From positions 1,798,001 through 1,862,000 of the forward strand of contig WJXW01000002.1 of NCBI GenBank assembly GCA_015832175.1: a stretch of DNA of 64,000 nt, in the 5' to 3' direction. Position 1 is the first letter of the stretch. Each line of letters opens with the position of its first letter. The stretch comes from Paraphaeosphaeria minitans (taxonomy: Eukaryota > Ascomycota > Dothideomycetes > Pleosporales > Didymosphaeriaceae). Under the pieces are notes generated by a model. It did not search any database. It saw nothing but the letters and a program-made list of their open reading frames with translations, and was not told the DNA's origin. This document shows, one piece after another, positions 45,264 to 56,870 of this stretch. The position numbers were made by a program, and so were the translations under genes.

Positions 45264-47435
45264 ATGGGTTCCGACACTCATCTCACATTCAGGAATGACT
45301 CGGCGCAGCAATCTGACATCGAAAGTTTACCATCACCGGAGTTGTGCCCTGAGAGGATAACGACGATCACGCTCCCAATACTCTCGTTCCAGATGGCTTC
45401 AGTCCCGTTGCCGTCTCAAATGGAGGGTGCGACACAGGAGGGCCATCGATCTCCCGCGATGGATGCTCACCCCGTTAAAAACCCGAAGTATCTGGAGAAG
45501 GATGCTGCGGAGTGGGCCGACATACTCAAAACTCAGCTGGAGGCTGCAGCTGCATCCCCGCTCTTGCCAGTGGCAGGGCCGTTGGTTGACGAGATTGTTA
45601 TGCAACTACCGCGTCGAAAAGCTTCCGACCCTGCTGCTGCTGCGATGGCCCAATCGATCGCCCGGCTGCGATATCCGCATTACGACACCCCTGTTGGATC
45701 GCTCATACGGTACGAGACGGATCTCATGCAGCTGCGAAGGCTTGTCGTAGAGCAACGAAAACTCATGTTTAGCGAGGCGACAAAGCAGAAAGAGCTCTTC
45801 AACTGGCCGAAGCGCGTGATGAAGCAGGGTGCTTGGGCTCCTGCCACCGACCCGTGGTCACTCGACGGCGCTCCAGCCATCCCCATGCTTGTAGAAATCG
45901 GGCAGAAAGAGACCTTTATACCCTTATTCAAGCACCTCGCTTCCAACGGTACCGAGGCCAGCTTGCTCACAACTGGTGCCCGCACAAATGCGATTGGAAT
46001 CGAGGAACCGTACTACAACGTAAAGTGTCTTGAGTTCGAGCGGGGTGTGCTTTATTCCGACCGTCGTCTGGACCTTTGCAAAATGGTCGTTGGTCCCACC
46101 CATATCGCAGACCTGATGACAAGCTTGAAGACCAATCGATTCGTCGAGCACTTTTTACTTGGGAACAACATAATCGGACCTCGGGGTGCCCGATGCATTT
46201 CCAACTTCATGAAGGGTTTCCCGAATCAGATTACCACTTGGTATCTCGCTGGCAATTGTATTGACGCAATCAGCTTCGGGATGCTCGTCAATCAGTGGGT
46301 CAAGTCCCTCTGCGTCACCAATATATGGCTCAAACGCAACCCGTTGATGCCGAAATCTGCCGATGACATATTTCGATTGATTACAGAGACTAGGAACCTC
46401 CGCACCTTGGATCTTGATCAGACCCAGCTCAGTGACGCTGGTGTCGCAATGCTGTTCGAGAAGCTTGCGGAGTACACGCCCAGGAGTGACACGCCTGGGG
46501 GTCTCACTCCCGATTCTCTGCCACTCAAACACCTCTATATGAATGCCATTGGCATCGGCATCAAGGGTGCGACAGCGATCGCAAACTGGTTAGCAAGGAA
46601 GTATTGTCAACTCGATGCTCTCTATATCAGCAACAATCCACTGGGAGATGACGGTGTCATTGCCTTGGCCCAAGGCTTGAAGAAGAACAAAACATTGTCC
46701 CGATTGTCACTTCAGTCTGTTGGTATGAGCGACGATGGTGTGATCGCTTTGTGTGCGGCGCTTGGCAAGCATCCGGCCATCAAGACCCTGGACTTCGGTC
46801 AGAGTTTCGCAACACCTGATCTAGGTTCCCGGTAAGTAATCACTTATATCTTTTCTTGTCTAGAACTTGAGTCTTCTATCGTACACTTAAATCACTTAGT
46901 GCTATGCTTATGACCAAACCGACTACTGACATGCAATAGATACAATTGGATCACCGACAGATCTGCGGATGCCATTCACAACTTTTGCAAAATACCGCAA
47001 AATCTGGCATATTTGGACCTCCACTACTGTGCGCTCACGCACAACGGTCTCAATCACATCCTTGAAGTAGTGAAAGGCAAACCCACGTTCGAATACTTCT
47101 TCGCCAAGACCATCTTCCCACAAGAGAGAACCGCCGCCGCTGTACATGCTGGGAAAAACCATGCGCGTCTTAAGAAGGAGGCGCATGAAAACTTCGAGGC
47201 GAATGTCCAGCGCATCTACGGTGTCACCTACGGGGAGTTCTTGGCAGAGCACAAACGCTGGCTTGTCAATGACAAGGATTCCGTGCGCAAAATCGACTCG
47301 GTGTATCGCAATCGCGATGCTGGGTTGGCGCGGCGTGGGCTGAAGAGGCTGGATAAATGGTGGGCGGAGGGCGACGAGACGTTCCAGGCAGCGTTGAAGG
47401 AGTATCACGGCACGGTGCCTGAAGAGGTGGATTGA
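45264..47435 (+). CDS. leucine-rich-repeat (RNI-like) protein
   Basis: Two exons (45264-46831 and 46940-47435) join to 687 residues. The N-terminal 200 residues are not recognised; they hold helical, charged sequence. From about residue 270 there are ribonuclease-inhibitor-like repeats of about 28 residues, for example FVEHFLLGNNIIGPRGARCI, LRTLDLDQTQLSDAGVAMLF, LDALYISNNPLGDDGVIALA and LSRLSLQSVGMSDDGVIALC. The repeat region runs on into exon 2 (NLAYLDLHYCALTHNGLNHI). The C-terminal 100 residues are basic and helical. No NACHT or F-box is seen, so the role cannot be named; such proteins usually act as binding scaffolds. The ATG at 45264 lies in a GCCATGG context. Confidence 0.8.
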
Positions 47436-47923
47436 GGCGCTGAAAGTCTTCGATGGGATGGTCTGCCGGTATTGGATAGCATCATTCATGGGTTGGTTAT
47501 GGGGTGTTACGAGGAGTTTTGCGGTGCTGCAACGGAATTTCATACTCCATTGTGATGGGTCGAGTATCGTGTACGTACTAGAATGGCATGGCTAAGCAAG
47601 GGTAGACATGAATGAGACATTCGAACTGATGCAAGCAGGTGAAGTCGATGTGACCCAGTTTGAAGTCATTCATTTCTATGTTCGTGTGGTATTGCAGTGA
47701 GCTAAAACCGCACGTTCCTTATGCATGTCTCACTTGTTTGGGTGATCGAGCACTCCTCATTCCCACAAATGTTCCCGCCGACTTCAGCCGTAAAGCGCTT
47801 CCGGTGTACTTGAAATGTTGGAGCCCCTTGAACCATCACAATGTCTGCGCCAGGTAAGTCCCGAGCATGAACCTGATCCACTCCTCGACCCATCCAAACC
47901 ACTCATGCCATCAGAGATATCAT
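47436..47923. other. intergenic, nothing recognised
   Basis: Convergent 3' flanks of the LRR gene and the AAA+ gene. Only short frames. Confidence 0.45.
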
Positions 47924-50204
47924 TCAGAGATCACGTTCGTCAATTCCATCCAGATCGCCACCCATCAACCCCCAAGCCTTACGCCTCAGCCGAAGCACTA
48001 CCTCCAAGTGCGTCTCACTGAGCGGTTCCTTCTTCTTCACAGCGAGGATACACCCCGTTTAAACCGCATTCTTAATCTGACGGCCGTTAAAGTCCCAACC
48101 CGCCATTCTATCGAGAGCCGCATCGTCAATGGCGACATGCTCGGCATCGAAGTTGCGCAAAAAATTGGTCCAGACTTGCTTGCGGTCGGCCTCGGCGAGC
48201 GGTCTGTAAGACAGCGTGATATCCATGCGCGACTCAAACGCCGAGTCGAGCGTCCGCAAGCGTTTCGTCGTGAGGACGAAGATACCACAGTACTCGAGCA
48301 GACGGGGGAAGACGGACACAAGTTCGTTGCACTTGAGGTTGTTGACGTCGCGTGCCGCCATGAAGACGTCTGCCTCGTCGCTCAGACACACGGCTTTCCA
48401 CTCCGAGCACAGCTTGAGTGCCAAGCCGAGGCCGGCCTCGACGGCCTTTGCGGAGATGCCTAGCTCGCCGGCGCTGATCTTGTAGAGGGGACGCCGGATG
48501 TGCTCTGCGACGGATTCGGCGGTGAGGGTCTTCCCGACGCCGGGTGGGCCGCTGAGAAGCATGATAAGGCCCTGGCCTTTGCCGCTGATGAAGTCGTCGA
48601 AGCGGTTGGTGGTGTCGAGCTCTTTGCGCTCGACGGGAGCGAGGAGAAGGTCTTTCTCTGAGGAGTCGAGGACGAGGTTGGAGAAGGCTTGTGTGTCCCA
48701 GGGTATCGAGTGAAACTTGGAGACCTCGTATGTACCTATGCACAGGAGTGTGTTAGCTTTGGGCAGGACTCTTGATCTGTTTGAGATGAGTGTGAACATA
48801 CCCCATTCCTTGTTCTCGATGTTGAAGCCACGCACTGTAGGCATGCAGAGAAGGCATTGCTCATCAGTGAGCGGGCTCAAATCTAACCTGAACCTCGAGT
48901 TTTGCTCAAGAAATCGGTCTCCAGAAGTTTACTTGGTGCTGACAGCTTGCGCGGCTGGAACAGTGCTCCATTCATTCGAAGGTTGATGCAAGTTCCAGCC
49001 GCAGCAACCCTCCATGGCCGAGCCAAAAACCAGTTTCTGCGTTGATTGGCGATTCATTGATTGATTCCAGCTAAGACGACCAATCTCTTCCAAGCCCACG
49101 TAAGCTGGAAATTCGGAGTTCTTCTCAAACCTGTAATAAGCACAAGCGTCAACCATGATGCGCTCGTTGGCACGCTGCTCCTGTGCACTGGTGTACGCTA
49201 GGTAATGTTGGCCGCGAAATTTCTCAAAAAGGCGTCTACAAGCAATGAGGTTCTTCTCTACGGTGTCCTTGTCGGGAAATAAGCGTAGAGATGCTACGTC
49301 AAGTGCGGTGAAAGCTCGGAGGCTATTATACGGCCCAACCGTCACCGAACGGGACAGAAGTCCGCAGCTTCGGCCATCCCAATCGACCACATCGAGCTCA
49401 GCGACGAACTGAATTGCGCCCCATACAGTTGAATAAGAAGCTTTGCCTAAGCAGACGAGGCTTGTTGGCATCTCTAATAGGACACCATCTATACACGACT
49501 AGGAAAAAGAATTGTATGAACTCACGCATTACTCCTACTGATCGAATCCCATCAAGCACGTAGACTGCAAGTTTTCCGGGGTTGAACGCCAGCTCCAAGT
49601 CTCCGAATTCGACATGCCCAGTTCGCTTGATCGTGGCCCACGCCTCGAATGTCTCTTCTAGTTCAGGAATGAGCACCTTCCGAAGCAGGTCGAGACAGTG
49701 AAATGCTGCTTCATCAGCCTCGCTTTCGATGTACTTTGTGACATTACCCCAGCGGTGGAAGAAGGGCAAGTACCGCGGCATGAACGTGGAGAGCCCATGC
49801 TAAGTCTGTCCAGGATAGCCTTCAAGAATCTTTTCCAGCGCCGACTTGATCTCCGAATTGCGTATGTCGATTTGGGAAGTGATCCATTCCTTCTTGACTT
49901 TGTCGTAAATGTTGGATTTGACGATGGCGCACGTGTCGCGGTTCCACTGCTCGTGCCGGCCGTCTTCGGTCTTCTCGGGATAGGCTGGCTTCTCGTCTTC
50001 CCAACAAAAGATGCCCGGCTGTTTCGACTCCACATGGAACACTTCTTTGATCTCACACTTGAAGCCTTTTTCCTCGGCCTGGCCAGGCTTCGTGGTGTTG
50101 TCTTCTGCTTCTGTAGCCTCCCAATTGCCACCTCCAGCTCCCAAATGGGTTTCATCGGCCCAGGTGTTATCGCCGCTCTTGGCACGACGACCGCGACGAG
50201 TCAT
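47924..50204 (-). pseudogene. AAA+ ATPase of the fungal DUF7025-AAA type, interrupted by an in-frame stop
   Basis: Exons 50204-49526, 49473-48933, 48887-48802 and 48735-48059 join in frame to 660 codons, but codon TAG at 49802-49800 interrupts the first exon. The frame stays open on both sides and the family consensus continues (ILEGYPGQT, stop, HGLSTFMPRYLPFFHRW). The N-terminal part has the usual CEIKEV and VDWDG elements. The AAA module has Walker A GPPGVGKT and a Walker B ending SDEADVF. The sensor-1 position is LTTKR, where Asn is usual, and the Arg-finger region reads FESRMDITLSY. A TAA at 48061-48059 follows QIKNAV, yet 44 more in-frame codons (starting TGCILAVKKKEPLS) run to a TGA at 47926-47924 and look like the lost family C-terminus. 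Both stops could come from C-to-T change. A repeat element sits 35 bp upstream of the ATG. Confidence 0.65.
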
Positions 50205-50239
50205 GTTCAGAGTTGGTAGTATGTGCTTCGGGAAAGAAC

Positions 50240-50857
50240 AGCGTGTGCAACAGTCCGTACTACGGCCCGTACTATACGGCCCGTAGTTGATTTTGGGCCG
50301 TACGTACCGTACTGATATTCGACCCGTACCGTAACCGTACCGTAGTGGGTTTTTGAGCCGTAGTACGGCTGTACGGTTCCCGATTAGGAAGGAGGTGTGG
50401 GTAATTGCTTAGGTGTTAGATATTGGTGGGTTAATTAGTGAGGCGTTAGATATAGCAGATCTATACTGCTTTAGGTGTACGATGTACCTACGTTGCGCAA
50501 ATGCAGACTTTTTGCCCAATTTCCTATACAACAATTAGTTTGTTTTATAGGCGACAGAGACGCTCGCAACTATCTACCCTAACACTATATTATACCTCTA
50601 CCGCTCACAACGCTATCCTATTAACTACCTTATCGCTAGTAATAGCGTAGACCTTACCGCAGACCTCCTTCCTAATTAGGAAAACTGTATACTATTTAAA
50701 CCATACTTAGTCCGTACAGGCGCTAATATGGTACCTACGGGTCGCGAGTGGTACCGTACCGATATTTCACCCGTACCATACGTACCGTACTGACTTTCAC
50801 CCGTACCGTATCCGTACTAAGGTCGACCGGTACGTACTACGTACTGTTGCACACGCT
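50240..50857. mobile_element. MITE-like inverted-repeat element, copy 1
   Basis: The left end AGCGTGTGCAACAGTCCGTA (50240) and the inverted right end TACGTACTGTTGCACACGCT (to 50857) form an imperfect terminal inverted repeat of about 20 bp with a perfect outer 15. The 618-bp body has no open frame of note. Both subterminal zones are packed with CCGTAC/GTACGG words that can fold back. The centre is AT-rich. It shares its ends and an internal block (ATGTACCTACRTTGCGYAAATG) with the element at 52701. No clear target-site duplication was found. Confidence 0.8.
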
Positions 50858-51391
50858 GGGAAAGGAGTAGGAGAGTGTGAGACCCGAGTTTTGTTCACGC
50901 AAAGAGATGAGCGTAATTGAGGCTCGGAGAGTGGAAAAAGTATACGAAAGAAGAAGCCGCTGGAGGCTACTCTTATGATGTGTGATACAGTTGCCCGCAA
51001 AGTGAGATGAGAAGAAAGTGTGGCGCTTATAGCGCAGCAAGTGAGTGCCAGAGGCAAGCAACTATACGGTCGTGCCCACTTTTTTCTTGTCTTACCCGGA
51101 CAGTGAGAGCAGATATGTAACGAGATATCAGAGCCCTACAAACATATGTCAAACCATCGAGAAAAAATCTCATAGGCCATTGCCGTAGGAATTGGGCCAG
51201 CTTGGGGCGTATGCATCACCCAATCGCAATAAACATTGTCTATTCTATGTTAGTGATCTCTTTCGTGCAGGTGAAGTAATAAGCGTCCAGAACTTCTTTC
51301 GCGGAATCGCATGAAGAAAAGCGCATGTGTAAAGTTAAATTGGAAAGATACCGCTCGCGCACAAAAACCTCAAAATGCTGTTGCAATTGTC
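50858..51391. other. intergenic, nothing recognised
   Basis: About 530 bp between the repeat element and a small hypothetical frame. No motif was found. Confidence 0.4.
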
Positions 51392-51793
51392 TCAATCCTC
51401 AGCTCTCAGCACAACTTTCAAATCAACTTCCCTGTTCATATCCCAGTCTGCCACCCACATGATTGCCCACTTGACCTGCTCCTCAACCTGCGGTCCCTCG
51501 ATCAGGCCGTCAAGCACCACGCCCTGATAGTCCAGCTCTTCTATCCCAGAGCACTGCCTGGTGCTCGAAAATATTTCATTTTGCGCGGTTTCATCATCGT
51601 CATCATTGCTGTCACTATCCCACCATATCGCAGACTCTTTTTTCGTGGGAAGACGGGGTGCATGCATAACGACCCACCCGTAGGAGTAGAAGACTTGGGC
51701 TACGGCGCGGTCGTTTGTTGCATACTTTGGCCTCGGTGGGTTAAACGGGGAGGAGGCGAACGGGTGGCGGGGTTTGAAGAGTAGGTATGGCAT
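51392..51793 (-). CDS. small acidic hypothetical protein
   Basis: An open frame of 133 codons with a good AAAATG start context. It contains WWDSDSNDDDDE and a hydrophobic, Trp-containing C-terminal half (QVEEQVKWAIMWVADWD). No family is recognised and no splice partner was found. It lies in a gene-poor, repeat-bearing zone and may not be expressed, or may be a remnant of a longer gene. Confidence 0.3.
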   Translation of the reverse strand: MPYLLFKPRHPFASSPFNPPRPKYATNDRAVAQVFYSYGWVVMHAPRLPTKKESAIWWDSDSNDDDDETAQNEIFSSTRQCSGIEELDYQGVVLDGLIEGPQVEEQVKWAIMWVADWDMNREVDLKVVLRAED

Positions 51794-52700
51794 TTTTAGC
51801 GAGTTTGAGGGGTGACGGTGCTACGAAGATATGGGGAGACATCTTGTTGATGAGGCAGTTGTCGATGGCTTGAGAGCTGGTCACAACAGTTGTTTTCGAC
51901 GGTATTGAATTCCGGGGTGTCTTCTGTCGGGTTAGGAATTCTTCCTTGAATGCTAAGTTTGTTGACAAGACTGACGAGCATCATCGGTCGGTTTCATGGT
52001 CTACTCATTCCAGCGGGGTGATGCCTTTTATTGTCTTCATCTTCCTATACAAAGTGGACGAGTCCGTCATCTCTTTTCAGTGTAGTAATGATGCTCAGAG
52101 AGGCCCGAATCCTTTTGGTTAAATGGAAGTTTGATCGATCCAGTGAAATGATGTTGTTCGTCTACACGCAGAGTGAAATGAGGGACTGTACGGGTAATGG
52201 ACACCATCTTGTAAACTAGTGCAATTCCAGAGCAAGCAATTTCCCAGCTCGTGCAGCCGGCTAGCAACGTGGTTAAGTGAGCTAGTACCTTGCCCAAGTG
52301 ATGACACTGAGTTTCTGCGTACTGCTCCAAGGTACGGAGATGATGAAAAGACAGTCCCAAACCATGCAGCCCCTTTGAAACGCAATGAACATTCTCAACT
52401 GGGAATGGTTATAGATACTGTAGTGATCCATTTTCAAGGCATTCGTCGAGAGAAAGAGTGTTGTTCATTTTGTTCATTCCAGCGCGAGGCCCTTCTTGCT
52501 CCCGAGAATTCCCAGATGCCGAAATTCTCCAGGTAGGCCGCCACGCGCCAACGACCTGGCCCATGGAGCGCCCGTCACTTTGGATTGTGCACCGGGGTTG
52601 CGGTACCATAGCGATCAAGGGATGAGCCCACGAGTCGTAACTGTAGCGAGATGACCGGGGATGGTCCCTGAACGGTGCTGGCTCGTTCTGGACTCGAGAC
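51794..52700. other. intergenic, nothing recognised
   Basis: About 900 bp with only short frames on both strands, none with a known motif. Confidence 0.4.
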
Positions 52701-53306
52701 AGCGCGGCCAACAGTCCGTATTACGGACCGTACTTTATTGTCCGTAGCTAGCTTCTAGCGGTCTGTAGCATGCCGTCTGTAGGATTTTAGTGGTCTCCTA
52801 TAGTGATTATAACCGTCCTAGACTAGCCTTTCAGCTATACTACAGCTATACTACAGCTATACTACAGCTATACTACAGCTATTCTTACCCTGATAAAGGA
52901 GGTGTAATTTAAGCACAAAAAACCTAGATTGGTTTAGGCGTAGAATGTACCTACATTGCGTAAATGTAAAACTGATCCTGCTTAAATTTTCGCACTATAT
53001 CCTATCCTGACAATAATTAGACCTCACAGACTTGTTTATATCCGACAGAAGGATCCAAAAATGCCCGCAATCAAAGACAACAGCTTCAACTGGAATGGTT
53101 AGGTACGGTATAGGCCTAACGGCGTTGCCAGGAATCTCTCTACACACCTCCTTCCTAATCAAAATAGTTCTATGTAATACCTTCACCGTACAAGGGTCTA
53201 CTATGCGACGCTACAACTCCGCTGCAAGGTTCATTGCCACTGCTAACAAACGTAACGTAACCGTAGTGACCTCCCACCAGCCGCTATACGGACTGTTGGC
53301 GGCGCT
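52701..53306. mobile_element. MITE-like inverted-repeat element, copy 2
   Basis: The left end AGCGCGGCCAACAGTCCGTA (52701) matches the reverse complement of the right end TACGGACTGTTGGCGGCGCT (to 53306) at 19 of 20 positions. The 606-bp body lacks a transposase. An 11-bp unit (CAGCTATACTA) is repeated about five times at 52832-52882. The internal block ATGTACCTACATTGCGTAAATG is the same as in copy 1 except for C/T and G/A differences. CTCCTTCCTAAT also occurs in both. The element probably depends on a transposase encoded elsewhere. Confidence 0.8.
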
Positions 53307-54039
53307 GAGTCAAGAAGCTTGTCATTGGTTGTCGAGGTGCTTTTGTGTGTCAAGCATTTGCAATGCGGGGTAGTTCCACGCTAAGGCGAGCTAAGGGGAT
53401 GGTCACGACCAGGGCAGGAATGCAACGTCCTATTTGGATGCAAGCGTCCTTTGGACACATTATATCGTGAGAATGTGCCACTGGATATCTAGCATCTATA
53501 AACTTTAATACTGACAAGGAAGTTTGTCGATTTTGCACAACACCGCATCGAACGTGCGATCAGCCCTTTGAGAGATGCAGAGACGTCTGACTCGTCAACA
53601 GAATCCAACAGAGAATCCTGCGGTGCTTTGCCATAAAGTGGCTTGCGCGGCTCCAGTCAATAAAGCGCGGGATGAGCATCATGAGAACCAATGACACCCA
53701 TCATACACCGCCACCGCGAACGACCAGGACGAACTCGTCGGTATCTCCGTGCCCTAGGTCTTCTGAGGTAAGCTTTTTCCGCAGTACCCCGCAGATTCAC
53801 TCGTTGTGGTCCCCGGATAGGGCGCCGTGGGGTCACGAGAGAAGATAGCAACGCCGGCAGGATCGAGTTCCGTCTGTCACCCCAACGTAGAACGGCATAC
53901 TGGTCTAGGCTGCGCATAAAGCCCCACGATGTCTCTTTGCGTGGGTCCCCAGGCCGTACACAAAACCTTTGGCGCACTCCTTCCCAGACCGACTTATCGA
54001 CTGTGCTACGCACGTCGGTCTTGACTGTAACGCTGAACA
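53307..54039. other. intergenic, upstream of the TRI12-type transporter
   Basis: About 730 bp. No SreA-type extended GATA site was seen by eye, and no gene. Confidence 0.4.
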
Positions 54040-56142
54040 ATGACAGACACTAGTAGTTCAAGTAGGTTGCTTTGATACTTCGTATTTACAATTGAGTGTG
54101 CGACTGATACTTTACAGATGGCTCAGAAGAGCACTCCCCGACAGCGAAGCCTGCCACTAGGGAGCACATCGAGCAGTTCCATACCAATGAGCGAGTGCCC
54201 GGACACACAAGTTACCATGAGAAGGACGGCCTGAGAACATATGGAGACGACGAGAATCATGACGTCGAGCCACCGATGACTTTCTCGAGAATCATGAGTC
54301 TCATTGCCATGGCGTTCCGTATGTCTCCCACACCTGGGACCGCGTTTCAGGACCCAACTAACAGTCAGGTAGTATGGACCGGCAGTCAGATTCCCGTATA
54401 TCTCTTCGGCGGTGTCCCGCCATACATCTACGCCGACATTGGCGGTGCCGATCGATGGATCTGGTTCATCCTCGCGAACCTGCTTTCCCTCGCTGCAGTC
54501 TGCCCATTCGTTGGATCGATCTCGGACATCGTTGGTCGCCGCTGGGTTGCTATGATCGGCGCCTGCTTTCTCATCCTGGGCATGATCATCTCCTCGACGG
54601 CGCACTCGATGAACATATTTATCAGCGGCATGGTCTTCTCCGGGGTTGGTGCTGGCATAAACGAGCTCACAGCACTGGCCGTGACATCTGAATTGGCGCC
54701 CACTTCGCAGCGTGGCAAATACGTTGCCATCCTGGTGTTCACCATCATTCCCTTTTGCCCTTCCGTGCTCTGGGCACAGCTGATTGCCTCGAGCACGAGC
54801 TGGAGATGGATTGGCTGCTGGTGTGGTGTCTGGGCATTCATTGGCCTCGTCATGACTGCCGTCTTCTGTACGATCCTCCCGTTACAAAATCGCTATGTCT
54901 CAGACATGAGACGGCATGCACACAAGCCCAATTTTTATGACTCAGCTGACTTTATACCCGCGAGTATAGACCACCCGCCTCCCCGACCGAACAGCCAAGG
55001 TCTGAGCCGCAAGCAAGTCCTCTCCGAGATTGATTATATCGGCGGATTCTTATCCATCTCTGGAATGCTTCTCTTCATGATGGGAATGCAATGGGGAGGA
55101 TATCAGTACCGCTGGTCGAGCGCGCACGTGCTCGCACCTCTGATCCTGGGCGCAATCCTCATCGTGGCGTTCGTGGTCTGGGAAGGCTACGCAAAACACC
55201 CCATGTTCCCGAAGAGACTGCGGCAAGAGCCCCGCATCCTCGGATTGACGCTTGTCATTACCTTCATCTCCGGCGCCAACTTCTTCTCCATCCTCATGTT
55301 CTGGCCGACACAGGCATTCAACGTGTACGGTCATGATCCCGTCGGTGTCGGCCTGCGTGGTCTTCCCGTCGGATTCGCCATCCTCGCTGGCGCGTGCATC
55401 GTCCTGTGGTTGCTCTCTCTGCTCCGCGGCCACAACAAGGAGCTGCTCATCGCGGCCTCCATCCTCATGACGGCTGGCTGTGGTTCCCTCGCAATTGCCC
55501 GGGTGGACAATCTGCACCAACTCTGGGGATTGCTTGTCCTGGCTGGACTCGGCATTGGAGGCATTGTGGTCCCAGCATCCATCATCTGTGAGTCGATTGA
55601 GACCATCTGCATGATCTGAGTTATGGCTGACTGACCGTACTAGCTACCATCATCTGTCCAGACGATCTCATCGCAACAGTGGCCGCCCTTACGCTAGCCG
55701 TCCGTGTCATTGGCGGTTCGATCGGATACTGCATCTACTACAACGTCTTCATCTGTAAGCCTTGCATCCTCAACCCACCTTCCGTCTTATCGACAGGCCA
55801 CGCTGCTAACATTGCCCAGCCAAGTTCGTCCCAGCAGCCACGCACTACATCGGCGGCGCCATGGTGACCAAGCTGGACATCACCGACACAGCCATCATCG
55901 GCGAAGCCATCGCCATCACCGGCGGCTCGCTGCTCCCCGCCCTGCACGAACTCCCCGGCATCAAGGACGTGCCAGGCGCCTACGAGCTCGTCGTCTACGC
56001 CGGCCAGCTCGCCTATGCCGAAGCCTACCAATACGTCTACTACGTGAGCATAGCGTTTGGAGGCGTCAGCATCATAGCCGCGTGCTTCTTGGGCGACATT
56101 TCCAAATACATGGATGACCACGTGGCGGTGGTCATGCATTGA
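54040..56142 (+). CDS. MFS transporter, TRI12/fungal efflux pump family
   Basis: Five exons: 54040-54061, 54118-54318, 54373-55587, 55644-55754 and 55820-56142. They join to 623 residues. The intron at 54319-54372 is 54 nt long and has no stop, so it is easily read through. Its removal restores MAFLWTGSQIPVYLFGG, the family consensus, and it has a CTAAC branch point. DIGGADRWIWFILANLLS and GSISDIVGRRWVAMIG are the TRI12-type TM1-TM3 motifs, followed by GAGINELTALAVTSELAPTS. About 14 membrane helices are expected. Family members export toxins or move siderophores; the substrate here is unknown. The 3' neighbour is the convergent sreA gene, an iron regulator, so a link to iron is possible but unproven. 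Confidence 0.9.
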
Positions 56143-56870
56143 GCGTGGATAGTATATCCGGTCGACGTTCTTTTCAACGAAGCATCGTACGCGTGTTTGT
56201 AGCTTACTCCAATCGGATATCCTTGTAGATTGAAACTATCTTCCCCAAGAGTTTTCCCGATACATGCGACCAAACCATGCTCCTCTGCACAGGCTACAGC
56301 GCTGCGCAGTGAGAATTCTGCACATGTGGCGTACGACGAACGCGGCGTACGGGCCGACGCTGTGAAAGGAGAGGGCAGAACGGCGGGAAAGAGTTATGCG
56401 GGTACCGCCTGTAGCAGTGAGAGCACCGGCTTAGTGACTGTGTCCAAGTATGTCATTGGAAAATGTCAGCTGCAGCGATGTTTGGAGAGGCATAAAAATC
56501 TGCGTAGATTCGTGACTCGGTATGTGGTCCATTTTGGATAGCCAGCGCATCGTTCTCGCGCGTTTCCCATGTATCCTGATATCGTTCTCGTGTGTCGTAA
56601 AGACAGTCTCCAATAGAACTTTACGCCACGCTTGAAAGCTTCCAATCCAATATTAGCAACTAAGCGTCCTCATCTGACCTATATCACGTTAATATCATGA
56701 GAGTCGTCCCATATAGAACCCGTCCAAGCCTCGATAATAGAGGCCAAAAAGTGTTTTCCAAAAACGCCGATGGAGTAGCATGTCCACGTCTACTTTTTGC
56801 CGATGGAACTGTGTCTTCCTCTCTGTTGTCGTGCAGCCTTTTCTGATGTCGAACATCTTTTCAACAGTCG
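56143..56870. other. intergenic, nothing recognised
   Basis: About 730 bp between the convergent stops of the transporter and sreA genes. No structure was recognised. Confidence 0.4.

Noticed and set aside
48929..48931. TAA in the AAA+ gene taken at first as a third nonsense codon
   Set aside because: A 45-nt intron with a GTAAAC donor and TTCAG acceptor (48932-48888) removes it and keeps the frame, so it is not evidence of decay.
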